A DNA stretch of 64,000 nt from Kuschelorhynchus macadamiae. Its lineage: Eukaryota; Arthropoda; Insecta; Coleoptera; Curculionidae. Numbering within the stretch: position 1 is the stretch's first letter; the number at the start of each line of letters is the position of its first letter. The stretch lies in assembly GCA_030620095.1 (NCBI GenBank), contig JAUTXW010004698.1, forward strand, positions 1 to 64,000. The letters run 5' to 3'. Under the pieces are notes generated by a model, which ran no database searches, was not told the origin of the DNA, and worked only from the letters and a program-made list of their open reading frames with translations. The translations under genes and the position numbers were made by a program. Of the stretch, positions 42,108-54,599 are shown piece after piece.

Positions 42108-45071
42108 TATTGTATTGAATATAATATTCGGGGTTTTTAGGGATATACATTTTACCAATCAAATTTTTGATATCTGTATTGCTTAATTTTTTAGCGATCT
42201 CCAATAAAATAAGTAGCTACTGAGTTCATTGCCAATGAAATTTTGCTAGAATCACCGTAATAATAATATAAAAATTGTCAATATTTAAAAAGATGCGTAA
42301 AATTGAACTTCGTGCCAATAAAAACCCCGAAAACCGCATGAAACACGGTATTAACATGCAAACTTTTTTCCTGATGACATGGTGAACGCAATATATATTA
42401 TCTCCGGCGTTCACATAAATAATTGAAAATTGCCGTATTCTGCATATTTTTGAAATATTGCTGCTATGGGACCACTCCGGTAATATCCTGGATAATCCCT
42501 GAAAATATCATCCTAATTGGTCACACCACCGCTGAGTATTCCATGTACATGTATAAAAAAATTACATAGATACATTCATAAAAAAGGCGAATGTGCGTGT
42601 AGTTTTTATATGTTTAGTACTGTAGAATATAGATTTGTACTGTAAGTATGTCTGGAAAAAAGGGGTTTTTTAAGAAATTTAACAAAAGTCGGAAAAATGT
42701 CCTTACTTGTACTTCTAAAAAGGTGGCTACCCTAGATTATATATAATAATTCCGAGCTTGTAGCAAAATAGAATATCCATTTTACCCCAGTGCAAGGATT
42801 AAGCTTCGAAAACTTACAATAAAATATCGTATGAATAAAACTAAAAAATTGGTAAAGTTCTTTTATTTTTTGTTAGGAATAGTGAGGTGTGACCCAATTT
42901 AGTTCGGCATATAGTAATTTAGTAGCACATAAATCCTCTTTTTCAAATATTTTTAAGGCGTCATTTTGTAACACCATATTTGATTCGTATCAAACAGTTT
43001 CTACCAATGCCACATTTGATTTTTGTGCATAATATACAATAAACTGAAGTTTTTACACTGATTTTTTTTAAGACTGACCGCCGAAACTCGTACCAGTTTA
43101 TCTCTAGTCTATCTCTCTAGTAATTTTTTGAGGCTGGTTTTTCAAAAATTTTATAAGGATGCAATTTTGTTTCGGCGACTTCTATTCGTACCAAAATTTT
43201 ACCAGTTGATTAATACATAATACATGATTTTTGTGCAGAAATTGGATAATCAGATTTTAAATAGTAATTTTGTTTAACATTTTACTTGGCCGCCATTTTG
43301 TTGCGCCACAATGGATTGTTACCCAAATGTTACAGGGTTATCCACATATGACCCTAAATTTCTGACTAAAATTTGAAGTCCATCAGATAAGTAGTTTTTT
43401 AGCTATGCCGCGAACAGACAGATCGACGGACAGAAAAGTAAAAATAACATTTTATTCTAACTTAAAAATTTGGTTTTTTGAAGTTTTTACTATAAACTGA
43501 TGAAAAAAGTAAATAGGTTTTACTAATGCTACCAGCCGTTTCGACATTTTATAAATAAAGTTTTTTTTTGTGCTTTAGTTAGTAATTAGTTGTTGGGGTT
43601 ACACCGACTTCAAAAAGTCAAATTTCCAAGGTATTAAACTGTAAGCAAATAAAATCATTTATTTTATTTAAGACCTAATTTTTTATATTTAGGTTTTGAG
43701 CTTCTTTAAGCGAAATAGAAATTTATTTATAGATTTTTTTTTCGTTTAGTATTTTTCCTTAAGTTTAATGTGACTGCTCACTGGACTGTATATGAGGGGG
43801 GGCAAGCTGGGCGGCAGTTTTTTTATTTCTAAGGCAAGCCAGAAAAATAGGATAAAAGAGGATGGAGCTATAAGAATGAAGAAAATATGAAGGAGGCAAA
43901 GCTGTGGCAAAACCTAGTAATGCAAAATTTAAATATAAAAATATAAATTAAAACAATTTTTCTATAGGCCAGTTCTGACGTATTCCAGGTCATTTAAAGA
44001 TTTCTAGACATTTTAGAATTTTTTCACATATTATCCCAAATACGTTTTATGTTATTCTGGCAGTTTCAAATTTCATGTCTTTCAAATAATCACAAGCGAA
44101 ATTAGCTTCAGTAAAACGGACATGGTGTGAACTCCCAGCACTAACTTAAAATATCGTTGAGCAATTAGCGACTTATTCTAGAATAAAACCCAAGTCCATC
44201 CATTCTTACAAAGATCACCCCATACCTGATCCTCTCTCTGGAAAATATATTGCTTTAAGCATATCAATCTCTTCTAGGTCTGAATTATCTTATACATTAA
44301 TCATTAGAGTACTCAGCCAACTTAGATTCATCAAAAAGTGAAATTCTGGTCCCTGCACCTTCACCTCCAGTTTAGATAATCTAGGTCTACATGACGCTTT
44401 TCTCCTCTGTGCCCTGTATCTTTGAGCAATTAGCGACTTATTCTAGAATAAAACCCAAGTCCATCCATTCTTACAAAGATCACACCATACCTGATCCTCT
44501 CTCTGGAAAATATATTGCTTTAAGCATATTAATCTCTTCTAGGTCTGAATTATCTTATACATTAATCATTAGAGTACTCAGCCAACTTAGATTCATCAAA
44601 AAGTGAAATTCTGGTCCCTGCACCTTCACCTCCAGTTTAGATAATCTAGGTCTATATGAAGCCTTTCTCCTCTGTGCCCTGTAGTTAATACCGACCCGCC
44701 ACTTTTCTCTGCTTATATATTAACGACTAGACACCCTGGTATGCGTATGTAGTAAACTGCCCTGTTTCCAGAAATCAGCTTAACGTATATACTTATTCAC
44801 ATTAAGGCCTTGAGTTCTTAATATATTAAGCAAAATACTCTGTTAAATTGAGTTTTGGAAACACATTTAGAGTATCATGAATTTATTAGCAGAACTGTGT
44901 AACTGTATAAATACTACAGACTTAAATACTAAGCACTTTCGTTAATTTGAATAGGTTTAACCTTATGGGTCAAACTTCATGGTTTAAACTGATGATGTGT
45001 ATGTATTCCAGTAAATCTGAAAGACTACCGTTTTGCAGGAGTGTTTCATTAATATTGAATGGTGTTAACCT
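42108..45071 (+). repeat. Recent tandem duplication, unit 2
   Basis: Second unit of the 2.95-kb tandem duplication. Open frames at 42226..42414 and 44391..44606 are exact repeats of those at 39273..39461 and 41413..41628, but they are short and lack any known domain, so they are not called genes. Confidence 0.95.
42858..43440 (-). repeat. Modular repeat family R1 fragment in unit 2
   Basis: Copy of 39905..40455; it retains the 25 bases deleted from the first copy. Confidence 0.7.
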
Positions 45072-46299
45072 AACAGTATTTCTATTCTTCATAAGCGTTA
45101 ATTTTGTTTGCCATGCAATTTTGTTGAAATTATATTTAAACAATTCTGAGAAAGTTTATAGATTTCTACAAAAGTGGATTCTGTGTTTATAAAATAAGGT
45201 CTTGAGATTACCACGACAGAAAGAAAAATAAAGGTTAAATGAAAAATTGAATTTGAAATATATTCATTCCAAATGCAAAAAAGTATGATATACGGTGCAT
45301 GCTATTAAAAGAATGAAACCTTTTGATCCCTAGTACACCAAGAAAGGTAGGAATTTTATTTGTATAAAAAAATCAACAATCTATATTTCAACATTTTAAA
45401 ATTTTATGTTTTTTGAATAAAAAGGCAAAATGAGTTATTACTCTGCACATATCATTAGGCTTAAGAATTTGGTCGCGCTTCAAATTAACTGATGATTTTT
45501 AAAAAAATCAAAGATCCTTAAGTTATTTCTGTAGAATTCTTATGAACTTCTCAATTTTTTAGACCGTAGAGAAAAATAAATCGTACCTTTTTGGTCCATT
45601 TTTAACCACAAGTTTAAAACCGTGCAAAATATTCAAGTGTGTGTGGCTCATTACTTCATAATTTTTCATGTCTACAAAAAATAGTACAAGAAAATATCGT
45701 TTCAAAAATACTTTATTGTATCAACTACATATCATTTTATAAGGTACTACCTAGATATTTTAATCAAACGAATTTTAGAAAGTTGTAAAACAAAGATGCT
45801 TTACACCACATTTATCGAAATTAAAATATTTATAATTCAGTAAAAGATAAAGCAGCTGCTAGTAGTAGAAGTAGATTTTTTTTACTTTACTATTCAAGCT
45901 AAATACGTATTTTCTTACCCGGAATATATGTTTTTACATGTACGATAATTTTTAATAATAAACCGAATGTTGTTGTTTTAACAAACAATTTGAGGTTTGT
46001 TTATATTTCCATTCAACAAATTCATAACTTTTATATATTAATTAAAAGCTAAACGCGTTTAGAGAAAGGCGGTCCTTCCTTTTGCCAAGGGCAGCATAAT
46101 CCCTAGAGCGTGCCCTGATTGGTGAATAGTTCAAAGATTTTTTATGCATTGAAACTTTTGCTGTAGATTATTCACATATGGAAATCGTAATATTCATATT
46201 AAGTGTAATATTTCTAACCAAATATATTTTGCACAAAAGTTAGATGTGATATAAAAATAAACTGGTACAATTATAGTGCAAATTCAACGTGATAAAATT

Positions 46300-49200
46300 G
46301 GAAATTTGATTTGTTAATGAATGATTTCTTATTATTTTCTGACCGTACCTTGTAAGCCTATATTACAAATTAAATAGCTTAATTTAAGTACAAAATTATT
46401 TTTGCCTCTGACGAGTTTCCGTTTGAGACGTTGTTTTCAAAGAGGGCCGAGTCATTGCGAGATCTTTATTAACGTCTTTCATGGTCTTCTCATTGATAAA
46501 GTTAAGTTGAAAAAAGAAATACTATGTTCGAAATTACATTTAAGCATGGCCTGCTCGTCTCAAATTTAATGAGGTTTTTAAAACCAATACTTAAGTGAGT
46601 TATTTTTTATGTGCACCGATTCCTTTGCGATACATTTTTCAGAAATTCGGGATAGTACCGAAGCGGTCGCATAACAAGCATTAAAAATTAATTAATGACG
46701 TTATTTATCGTTTAATAATAAATGTTGATATATAAATAACTAGTGAATGGGGTATGAAAAAGATACGAGATGATTTGAAAATATTGTGTTGCATATGATA
46801 TTCGGGGTTCTTAGGTATTTAAATTTTACCATGTTTTAATTTTTAATATCTGTATTGCTAATTTTCTATAAATATGTATAAATGGATTTTATATTAGGGT
46901 TGCCACTTGTCCTTGGCGGTCTCCAATAAAATAAATTAGTAGATACTGAGTACATTGTTTATGAAATTTTGCCAGAATCGCCGTAATGATAATATAAAAA
47001 TTGATTAAAAACCCCGAAAACCGCATGAAACACGATATTAACATGAAAACATTTTTCCTGATGACATGGTGAACGCAATATATATTGTCTCCTGCGTTTA
47101 CATAAGTAATTGAAAATGGTCGCATTCTGCATATTTCTGAAATATTGCTGCTATGGGACCACTCTGCTAATATCCTGAATAATCCCTGAAAATATCATCC
47201 TAATTGGTCAAACCAACGCTGAGTAATCCATGTACATATATAAAAAAATTACATACATACATTCATAAAAAAGGCGAATGAGCGTGTAGTTTTTACATGT
47301 TTAGCACTATAGAATGTAGATTTATACTGTAAGTATGTCTAGAAAAAAGGGGTTTTTAAGGAACTTAACAAAAGTCGGAAATTTCCTTACTTGAACTTGT
47401 AAAAAAGTGGCAACCCTAGTTTATATATAATATATTTCTTCTAGCAAAATAGTATATTCATTTTATCCCAGTGCAAGGAATAAGCTTCAAAAACTTACAA
47501 TAAAATATCGTATAAATAAAACTAAAAAATCGGTAAATTTCTTTTCTTTCAAATAATTTTAATGGGCGCCATTTTGCTACACCATATTTGATTCGTATCA
47601 AACCGTTTCTACCAATGCCACATTTGATTTTTGTGTATAATATAAAACCAATTGAATAAGTAGTTTTTACACTGATTTTTTTAAGGCCGCCATTTTCTTC
47701 CGTTATGTTAAACTCCTTCCAGTTTATCTCTATATCACATTTAAAGTTTGTGCAAAAATTCAAGTCAATTCAATAAACAATCTAATGAGTAATTTTTTTA
47801 GGCTGGTTTTTCAATTATTTTATAAGGACGCCATTTTGTTTCGCCGTCTTCGCTTCGCACCAAAATTTTACCAGTTGATTAGCACATATTTTTATTTTTT
47901 ATTCTAGAATAAAATCCAAGTCCATCCTTTCTTACAAAGATCACACCATACCTGATCCTCTCTCTGGAAAATATATTGCTTTAAGCATATCAATCTCTTC
48001 TAGGTCTGAATTATCCCATAGATTGATCAATAGAGTACTAAGCCAACTTACATTCATCAAGAAGTAAAATTCTGGCCCCTGCACGTTTCTCCAGTTTAGA
48101 TAATGTCGGTCTATATGAAGCCTTTCTACTCTGTGTCCTATAGTTAATACCGACCTCCCACTTTTCTATGCTGATATGTTAACCACTAGACACCCTTGTA
48201 TGCGTATCTAATAAACTGTCCTGTTTCCAGAAATCAGCTTAAAGTATGTACTTATTCACATTAAGGTCTTGAGTTCTTGATGTATTAAGCAAAATGCTTT
48301 GTTAAATTGAGTTTTGGAAACACATTAAGGGTATGATTAATTTATTAGGAGATAATACTCGCAGAGAACTGTGTAACTATATAAATACTAGAGACAGGGG
48401 AATAATACTCTTACAGGCCCAGCACTTTCGTTATTTTGCATAGGTTAAGTTAGGTTATCCGAAACACTACCATTTTGCACGAACGTTTTATTAATAGTGA
48501 ATGCCGTTAGCCTCGCAGTTTTTCTATTCTTCATAAGCGTTAATTTCTTTTGCCATGCAATTTTGTTGAAATTATATTTAAACAATTCTGAGAAAGTTTA
48601 TAGATTTCTACAAAAGTGGATTCTGTCTTTAGAAAATAAGGTCTTGAGATTACTACGACAGAGAAAATAAAAAGGTAAATGAAAAATTGAATTTGAAATA
48701 TATTCATACCAAATGCAAGAAAGTATGATATACAGGGCATGCTATTAAAAAAAATAAACCTTTTAACGTACACCAAGAAGGGTGGAACGGTTTTTTTTAT
48801 TTGTATAAAAAAAACAACAATCTATATTTCAACATTTTAAAATTGTATGTATTTTGAATAAAACAGGCAAAATGAGTGATTACTCTGCACATATCATTAG
48901 GTTTTAAGTATTGAAGCCCCTTGGTGGCGCAAATTAACTGATTAACTGGTGATTTTAAAAAAATCAAAAAAGATCCTTAAGTTATTTGTGTAGAAGTCTT
49001 ATTAATATCTCAATTTTTTAAGCCCGTAGAGAAAAAAAATCGTACTTTTTTTGGCCCGTTTTTAACTACAAGGTTAAAACCGTGCAAAATATTGATGTAT
49101 GTGGGGCTCATTACTTCTTTGTAAAAAAATATTTATAAAGCAGCTGCCTAGTTGAATAATAGTAGTTATTAGTAGTTGAATGAGAAAAATTATACAATAA

Positions 49201-49870
49201 AAAGAGATCTCTTCTTAACCTATAAATTCTTAAAATATTATATTTAGATTCTTTAAACAAATTGCTATTGATATGGAGGATTCGGCTAATGAAATCGTAA
49301 CCAGTAAGCTTAAATACTATAATATACCACGGCACAGAGTCAGATAACATTTTTTTTAACTAAAGATGAGCAACTAAAAACACTAAACAAAAATACAAAG
49401 TAGATTTTTTTACTTTCCTATTTAAAATAAATATGTATTTTCTTACTCAGACTATATGTTTTTACATGTACGATACATTTTAATAATAAACAGAATGTTG
49501 TTATTCTTAACAAACAATTTGAGGTTTGTCTATATTTCCATTCAACAAATTCACAACTTTTACATGTTATTAAAAAGCTAAACGCGTTTAGAGATGGACG
49601 ACGGCCCATCCTTTTGCCAAGTGCAGCATAATCGCTAGGGCGGGCCCTGATTGGTGAATAGTTCAAAACTTAGCATGTAGATTATTCACATATCTTTTAC
49701 TTGAGCATCCAAGAAAAAAAAACTAAATATACGTAAAAGCACCTACTCCTGGAAATCGTAATATTCATATTAAGTGTAATATTTCTACCCAAATATATTT
49801 TGCACAAAAATTAGATGTGATATGGGAATAAACTGGTAAAATTATAGTGCAAATTTAACATGATGAAATT
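46300..49870. repeat. Higher-order repeat unit M, copy 2
   Basis: About 3.57 kb, collinear with copy 1 without its duplication but clearly more diverged: the 'tattcggggttc' block near 46799, an R1 fragment at 47525-47890, one 265-type unit at 47905-48130, and the end block at 49410-49670. Short open frames here are not conserved between copies. Confidence 0.75.
47525..47890 (-). repeat. Modular repeat family R1 fragment in unit M copy 2
   Basis: 'gggcgccattttgctac' and 'ccgccattttcttcc' modules with 'accagttgattagcacat'; ends abruptly at the join with the 265-type block. Confidence 0.65.
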
Positions 49871-51090
49871 GGAAATTTGCTTTGTTAATGAATTATTTCC
49901 TATTATTTTCTGACCGTACCTTGTAAGCCTACATTAGAAATTAAATAGCTTAATTTAAGTACAACAATAGTTTTGCCTGTGCTGAGTTTCCGTTTGAGAC
50001 GTTGTTTTCAAAGAGGGCCCAGTCATTGCGAGATCTTTATTAACGTCTTTAATTAATTTCCAAGAGAGAAGTCGGTTAGGTTATTCATGGTCTTCTCACT
50101 GATGAAGTTGAGTTGAAAAAAGAAATATGTTTGAAATTGCATTTCAGCATGGCCTGTTCATTTTAAACTTAATAGGGTAGTTAAAACCGATACTTAGGTG
50201 AGTTATTTTTTATGTAGAATGATTCCTTTGGGATAAATCTTTTAGAAAGTATCCAGGATTGTGCCGTACTTCAGAGTTGCTAATTTGTGCTTAAGTTATT
50301 TGTGTAGATAAGTCTTATGAATTTCTCATTTTAATAAGACCGTAGATTATAAAAGAAAAAAAAACGTACCTTTTTAGATTATAAAAGCAAAATAAGGTCT
50401 ATAAAAACAAGTACAAAAAAATATCGTTTTAAAAATAGTTTGTTGTAACAATTATATATTATTTTATGAGGTACTATCAAGATACGAATTGTAGAAAGTT
50501 ATAAAGAAATTTTAATTTGCTTTGCATCACATTTATGGAAATTCAAATATTTATAATTCAGTGAAAGCTAAAGCAGTTGCCTAGTTGAATAGTGGTAGTT
50601 ATTAGTAGTAGTATAAGAAACATTATACAATAAAAAGATTATGATCTCTTCTTAACCTCTGAATTGCAAAATTATTATCTTTATATACAGTGAATTCTTT
50701 AAACAAATTGTTATTTATGTGGAGGAATCGGCTAATGAAATCGAAATCAGAGTTTAAGCTAAATAGTAACCATGGCACAGAGTTAGATAACATTTCTTGT
50801 AAAAGTAAAGATGAGCTTTTAAAAACACTAAACAAAAATACAGAGTAGATTTTTTTTATTTTATTTTTCAAAATAAATATGTATTTTCTTACTCGGACTT
50901 TTTACATGTACGATAATTTTTAATAAATTAACAAAATTTTTAACAAATAATTTAAAGTTTGTCTATATTTGCTTTACACAGCTTTTAAGTTTTATTAAAA
51001 AGCTAAACGCATTTAGACAAGGGCGGCGGTTCTCCCTTTTGCCAAGGGCGCCATAATCGCTGGGGAGGGCCCTGATTGGTCACCAGTTAT
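49871..51090. repeat. Higher-order repeat unit M, copy 3 (partial)
   Basis: The opening block (49871-50240) joins directly to the end blocks (50310-51090), so the middle 2 kb is missing. The closing 'ccctgattggtcaccag' matches the ends of the other copies. Confidence 0.7.
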
Positions 51091-52534
51091 TTATTAGCAC
51101 GTTTTCACAGCTAAGGAACCAACATTTTGACTTTTATGAGACAATTCCATTGTTATCTCAAACATACAGAGAACTGCACTCGTAAAACAATCTACCATAG
51201 TGCAACACATATTTTTGATTTCATTTTTATTCATTGATAAATAGTTACACTGAACATTTTATTTTAAATTATCTTAAAATATCAACGCTAATTGTTACCT
51301 TAAAAATAGAAGCAGGTGCTTCTAGAGTAGTATCTCTCAATTTAAATAAATCTGTCTAATTCTATAACGGAACTTACCTCGTTTCTTTGACTTCAAATTC
51401 ATTGAGCCTATAGGAATTCTCGAATTAAATAATCGAATAGTTGTTATCTTATATATTAAACATTTAAGTTTAATAGTATACGCTATTTTGAGATACAAAT
51501 ATTGAACCCTGTTCTATTTAGTCTAAAAGGAGAGTATTTTATTTGCAAGTTATTATTTCATTGTTCAATATAAACTGGTCAACAAAAAAATCGGGACACA
51601 ATATATTTTCCGTTATTTTCAAAGTGTGTAACTTAAAAACGAGTAAAAGGATTTCAATTTGCTTCTCGGAATTTGGAAGCTTGGTTTATCTACATTCTGC
51701 CTGATTACGCGGGGTTATGTAAAAGAAAATTATATAAAAATGAAAAAAAATTACTAGGCTCAAGGAACACAAGATATATATAGAATCAAATCGGCCTGTC
51801 TGCTGCAACTGAACACCAGCGCTTAATCCGACATAGTTTTATTGTAAAGAAAGCATATGATTATTTCGTTACATTTTAAAAACATTAATTTTATTCTTTA
51901 CTTTATATTTTGTATACAGAGTTCTTCAGTGCGAAAGCTGTTCGCATATTGTTTGGCCTCTAAACTGCAAAATAATTGTAATTAAGCGTACGAAAAGGCA
52001 ATACAAAAACAAGATTAAATATCCTGCTAAGCCATCAACAAATTCAACCAACCAAACAACAACTTTTTAAAGTAACTGTTTACTTTAATCTACAAAGAGC
52101 AAATCTCAAATAATTTTCGTCGTCGTAAAGTGTAGAGTTAAGGAGATTGGGCAAGATGATGCTTCTTGTATAATATTAACTTATGGTTGTTTCGTACATA
52201 GATCTAAAAAAAAGGCATTTGCTGTAACTATTCTAAGCTTTCCGTATTATTATTTCCTTTTATTAAGAATAGTAAAATATGATTCTGTTTAGTTTCATGT
52301 AGTTGTTTAGTAGTTACAGCTATTCAACCGCAAAGCACTGCTTTCTTATGTGGGAACTTCTGGGTAATTGGAGTAAACCCCATTTGCAAAAGAACTTCGA
52401 TCTTGAATTCTTCCTTTTGTTCAAAAAAATAAAAAAAACCCAATTTATATGTGTTAAAGTTAACGACTATGTGCGGAACTAAATAGGATCATACGTCACT
52501 ATTCCACCTTAAAAGTCTAATAAGTAAGATACTG
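51091..52534. other. AT-rich sequence, nothing firm
   Basis: A short R1-like B-end remnant is seen near 52250-52505 ('aagaatagtaaaatatgatt' and 'ggatcatacgtcactattcc'). No gene was found. Confidence 0.35.
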
Positions 52535-52864
52535 TACAGGGTGTTCGCAGTTAAATGGACCCCCCCCTTAACTTTTTAATTTGACGTTTGACAAAAAAAT
52601 GTCAAATATAAAAGTTTTATAATTCAATGTGAATTTTTTTAAAAACCTCTTTCCATATGTACAGGGTGTTTCAGAAAGTCTGGGCGTGGTTCAACTTTCC
52701 TATTTTAAATACCTACCCCATTTTTTTATTGGATTTTTAAATTCTCCTAAAAATTCCAGACATATTTTATATAGCATACCCTACACCTATATTTAACCCA
52801 TTAAAAGATATTACCGCCAGATTTTTTCTATTCAAACAACAAAGAATTAACAGGTATTAACAGA

Positions 52865-52992
52865 ACTAATCTAATTATTATTATATTAATTATTAATTAT
52901 TATATTATTATTATTAATTATTATTATATTAATTATTATTATTATTATTAATTATATTATTATTATATTATTAATTATTATTATATTATTAA
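52865..52992. repeat. (TTA)n-type microsatellite
   Basis: About 125 bases made mainly of att/taa repeats. It lies just past the transposase stop codon, in the gene's 3' region. Confidence 0.9.
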
Positions 52993-54125
52993 CTACTGGA
53001 ATTCCATAAGGTGCTGGAAATGGCCTCCATTCATCTCGACACATAGGCGGTATCCCTTTTTTAATTTATTCACAGCTTTTACTAACCAATTTTGATTCAT
53101 ATTTATAGTGTCTATACCATTTTGTATTTGTTCTTTTAATAAATTAACATTGGTAAGGCCCCCCAAGTAAATGTAATTTTTTAAATATCCCCATAAAAAT
53201 GTGTCTAGCGGAGTTAGATCGGGACTATTTGGAGGCCACTTAATTGTCCCATGTTTTCCAATCCACGTTCCATACTGTCCATTTAAATAGGTTGTTACCA
53301 TCCTTACGTTGTGGGGTGGTGCCCCATCTTGCTGAAAAATTACCTCTTGTGCTTCATTCAATGGTAATTCATCGATAAGATTCTCAATATCGTTATTAAG
53401 CATATCAAAGTATGCATTTCCAGTAAGTGAATGGCCAATAAATATAGGCCCAAGAACTCTATTGTTCTTTATGTCACACCATACATTTACAGATTGGCGA
53501 CCTGAATGCTTTATTTCAAAAAACCTTTCGGGATTATTAGTGGACCAATGATGTAAATTTTTCTTATTTGGAACACCTGCGGTGCTAAAGTTAGATTCGT
53601 CGCTCCACAATACTTTATAAAAAAATGTTGGGTCCCGTTCAAGTTCTTCTAACATTCTTCTGCAGAAATATAAGCGTTCTCGTTGGTTAGCTTCTGTTAA
53701 ATATTGGACTTTTGTCAGTTTAAATGGGTGCCACTTACATTTTTTTAATGTTTTGTGAATTTTTCCAACACTTTTGTGGAACTCTTTCGCACAATCTCTT
53801 ATCGAATTAGCAGGGTGTTCTAGACAGAATAAAATAATTTTGATAATAATAATAATAAGCTAGAGCTAAACAGATAAAAATACATACCTTGAAAATATAA
53901 AAGGTAATCTAATTCTTCGTCTTCGTTCATATTTACAGTCCTTTTTCGTCTTTTTAAAGACTTGGAAGTCCCAAATAGTTCATAAATACGTTTAAACGTA
54001 TTTAAAGCCGGCGCGCGTCTATCGCCATGAAGAACTATATATTCTCGTCTTGCCATATATTTGTTTTTATTGTTCTTAATATATAAAGACACAATTTCAA
54101 ATTTTTCTTCTTCCAAATAAACCAT
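52993..54125 (-). CDS. Intact DUF4817/DDE-type mariner-superfamily transposase, one intron
   Basis: Expected to cut and reinsert its own element by binding its TIRs; acts in the nucleus. It has two exons, 54125-53888 and 53819-52993. The 68-base intron (53887-53820) has donor AG|GTATGT and acceptor TCTAG|A; splicing keeps the frame (LYFQ-EHPAN). The product is 354 residues. I chose the ATG at 54123-54125 because the upstream open frame has no ATG. Domains: N-terminal DUF4817-like helix-turn-helix (ARREYIVLHGDRRAPALNTF, about residues 25-45), a second DNA-binding part (EHPANSIRDCAKEFHKSVGK), then the catalytic core with Asp in VLWSDESNFS, Asp in IFQQDGAPPHN, and the third acidic residue in SPDLTPLDTFLWGYL. 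Length and motifs are complete for the family, with no stops. It shares architecture with the broken gene at 3522..4988 but is a different family. Activity is inferred, not shown. Confidence 0.9.
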
Positions 54126-54599
54126 GTTTAAAGTTTTAACATTTTTTGACAAATTGTCTTTTTATTTACTATATTGGTTTCCAAGGATATGAAATGATAC
54201 CACCATACGCTATTTTTCACGTATAATTTAAAATACGCGTCACAAGTAAATGAGAATTTTCTGACAGTAATATCTTTTTATGGGTTAAATTTAGTTGTAG
54301 GGTATGCTATATAAAATATGTCTGGAATTTTTAGGAGAATTTAAAAATCCAATAAAAAAATGGGGTAGGTATTTAAAATAGGAAAGTTGAACCACGCCCA
54401 GACTTTCTGAAACACCCTGTACATATGGAAAGAGGTTTTTAAAAAAATTCACATTGAATTATAAAACTTTTATATTTGACATTTTTTTGTCAAACGTCAA
54501 ATTAAAAAGTTAAGGGGGGGGGTCCATTTAACTGCGAACACCCTGTACACGTATTACGCTAGATAAAATTGGTGCAACAAAAATGGTAAACTAGCAAAT

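Larger units (their letters stand above)
38571..46299. repeat. Higher-order repeat unit M, copy 1 (with internal duplication)
   Basis: Starts 'ggaaatttgctttgttaatg', which recurs at 46300 and 49871. The unit also holds 'tattcggggtttttaggg', an R1 fragment, a 265-bp duplicated block, and an end block with 'aaaagctaaacgcgtttaga' and 'ccctgattggtgaatag'. Copy 1 is longer because 39155..42107 is duplicated in tandem. Near 38795 one frame reads LIDEVDLKKEI, slightly reminiscent of DNA-transposase cores, but too little remains to assign. Confidence 0.75.
52662..54419 (-). mobile_element. Complete mariner-superfamily element, 1758 bp
   Basis: TIRs of 153 bp (52662-52814 and 54267-54419) begin 'cagggtgtttcagaaagtct' and are almost identical, with TA on both sides (52660-52661 and 54420-54421). 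It carries one uninterrupted transposase gene. Everything expected for a self-mobilising element of this superfamily is present. Confidence 0.9.
52537..54545. mobile_element. Palindromic mariner-type MITE split by a nested element
   Basis: The outer arms 52537..52661 and 54420..54545 are exact reverse complements apart from one base in a C/G run. Both end in 'cagggtgttcgcagttaaat' and are flanked by TA (52535-52536 and 54546-54547). Joined without the inner element, they form one perfect palindrome of about 250 bp with centre 'catatgtacatatg'. The inner element sits at the central TA. Alternatively the whole is one element with compound TIRs. Confidence 0.85.

Noticed and set aside
51580..51680. 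Tc1-like end ('ctggtcaacaaaaaaatcgg')
   Set aside because: No inverted partner within several kilobases.
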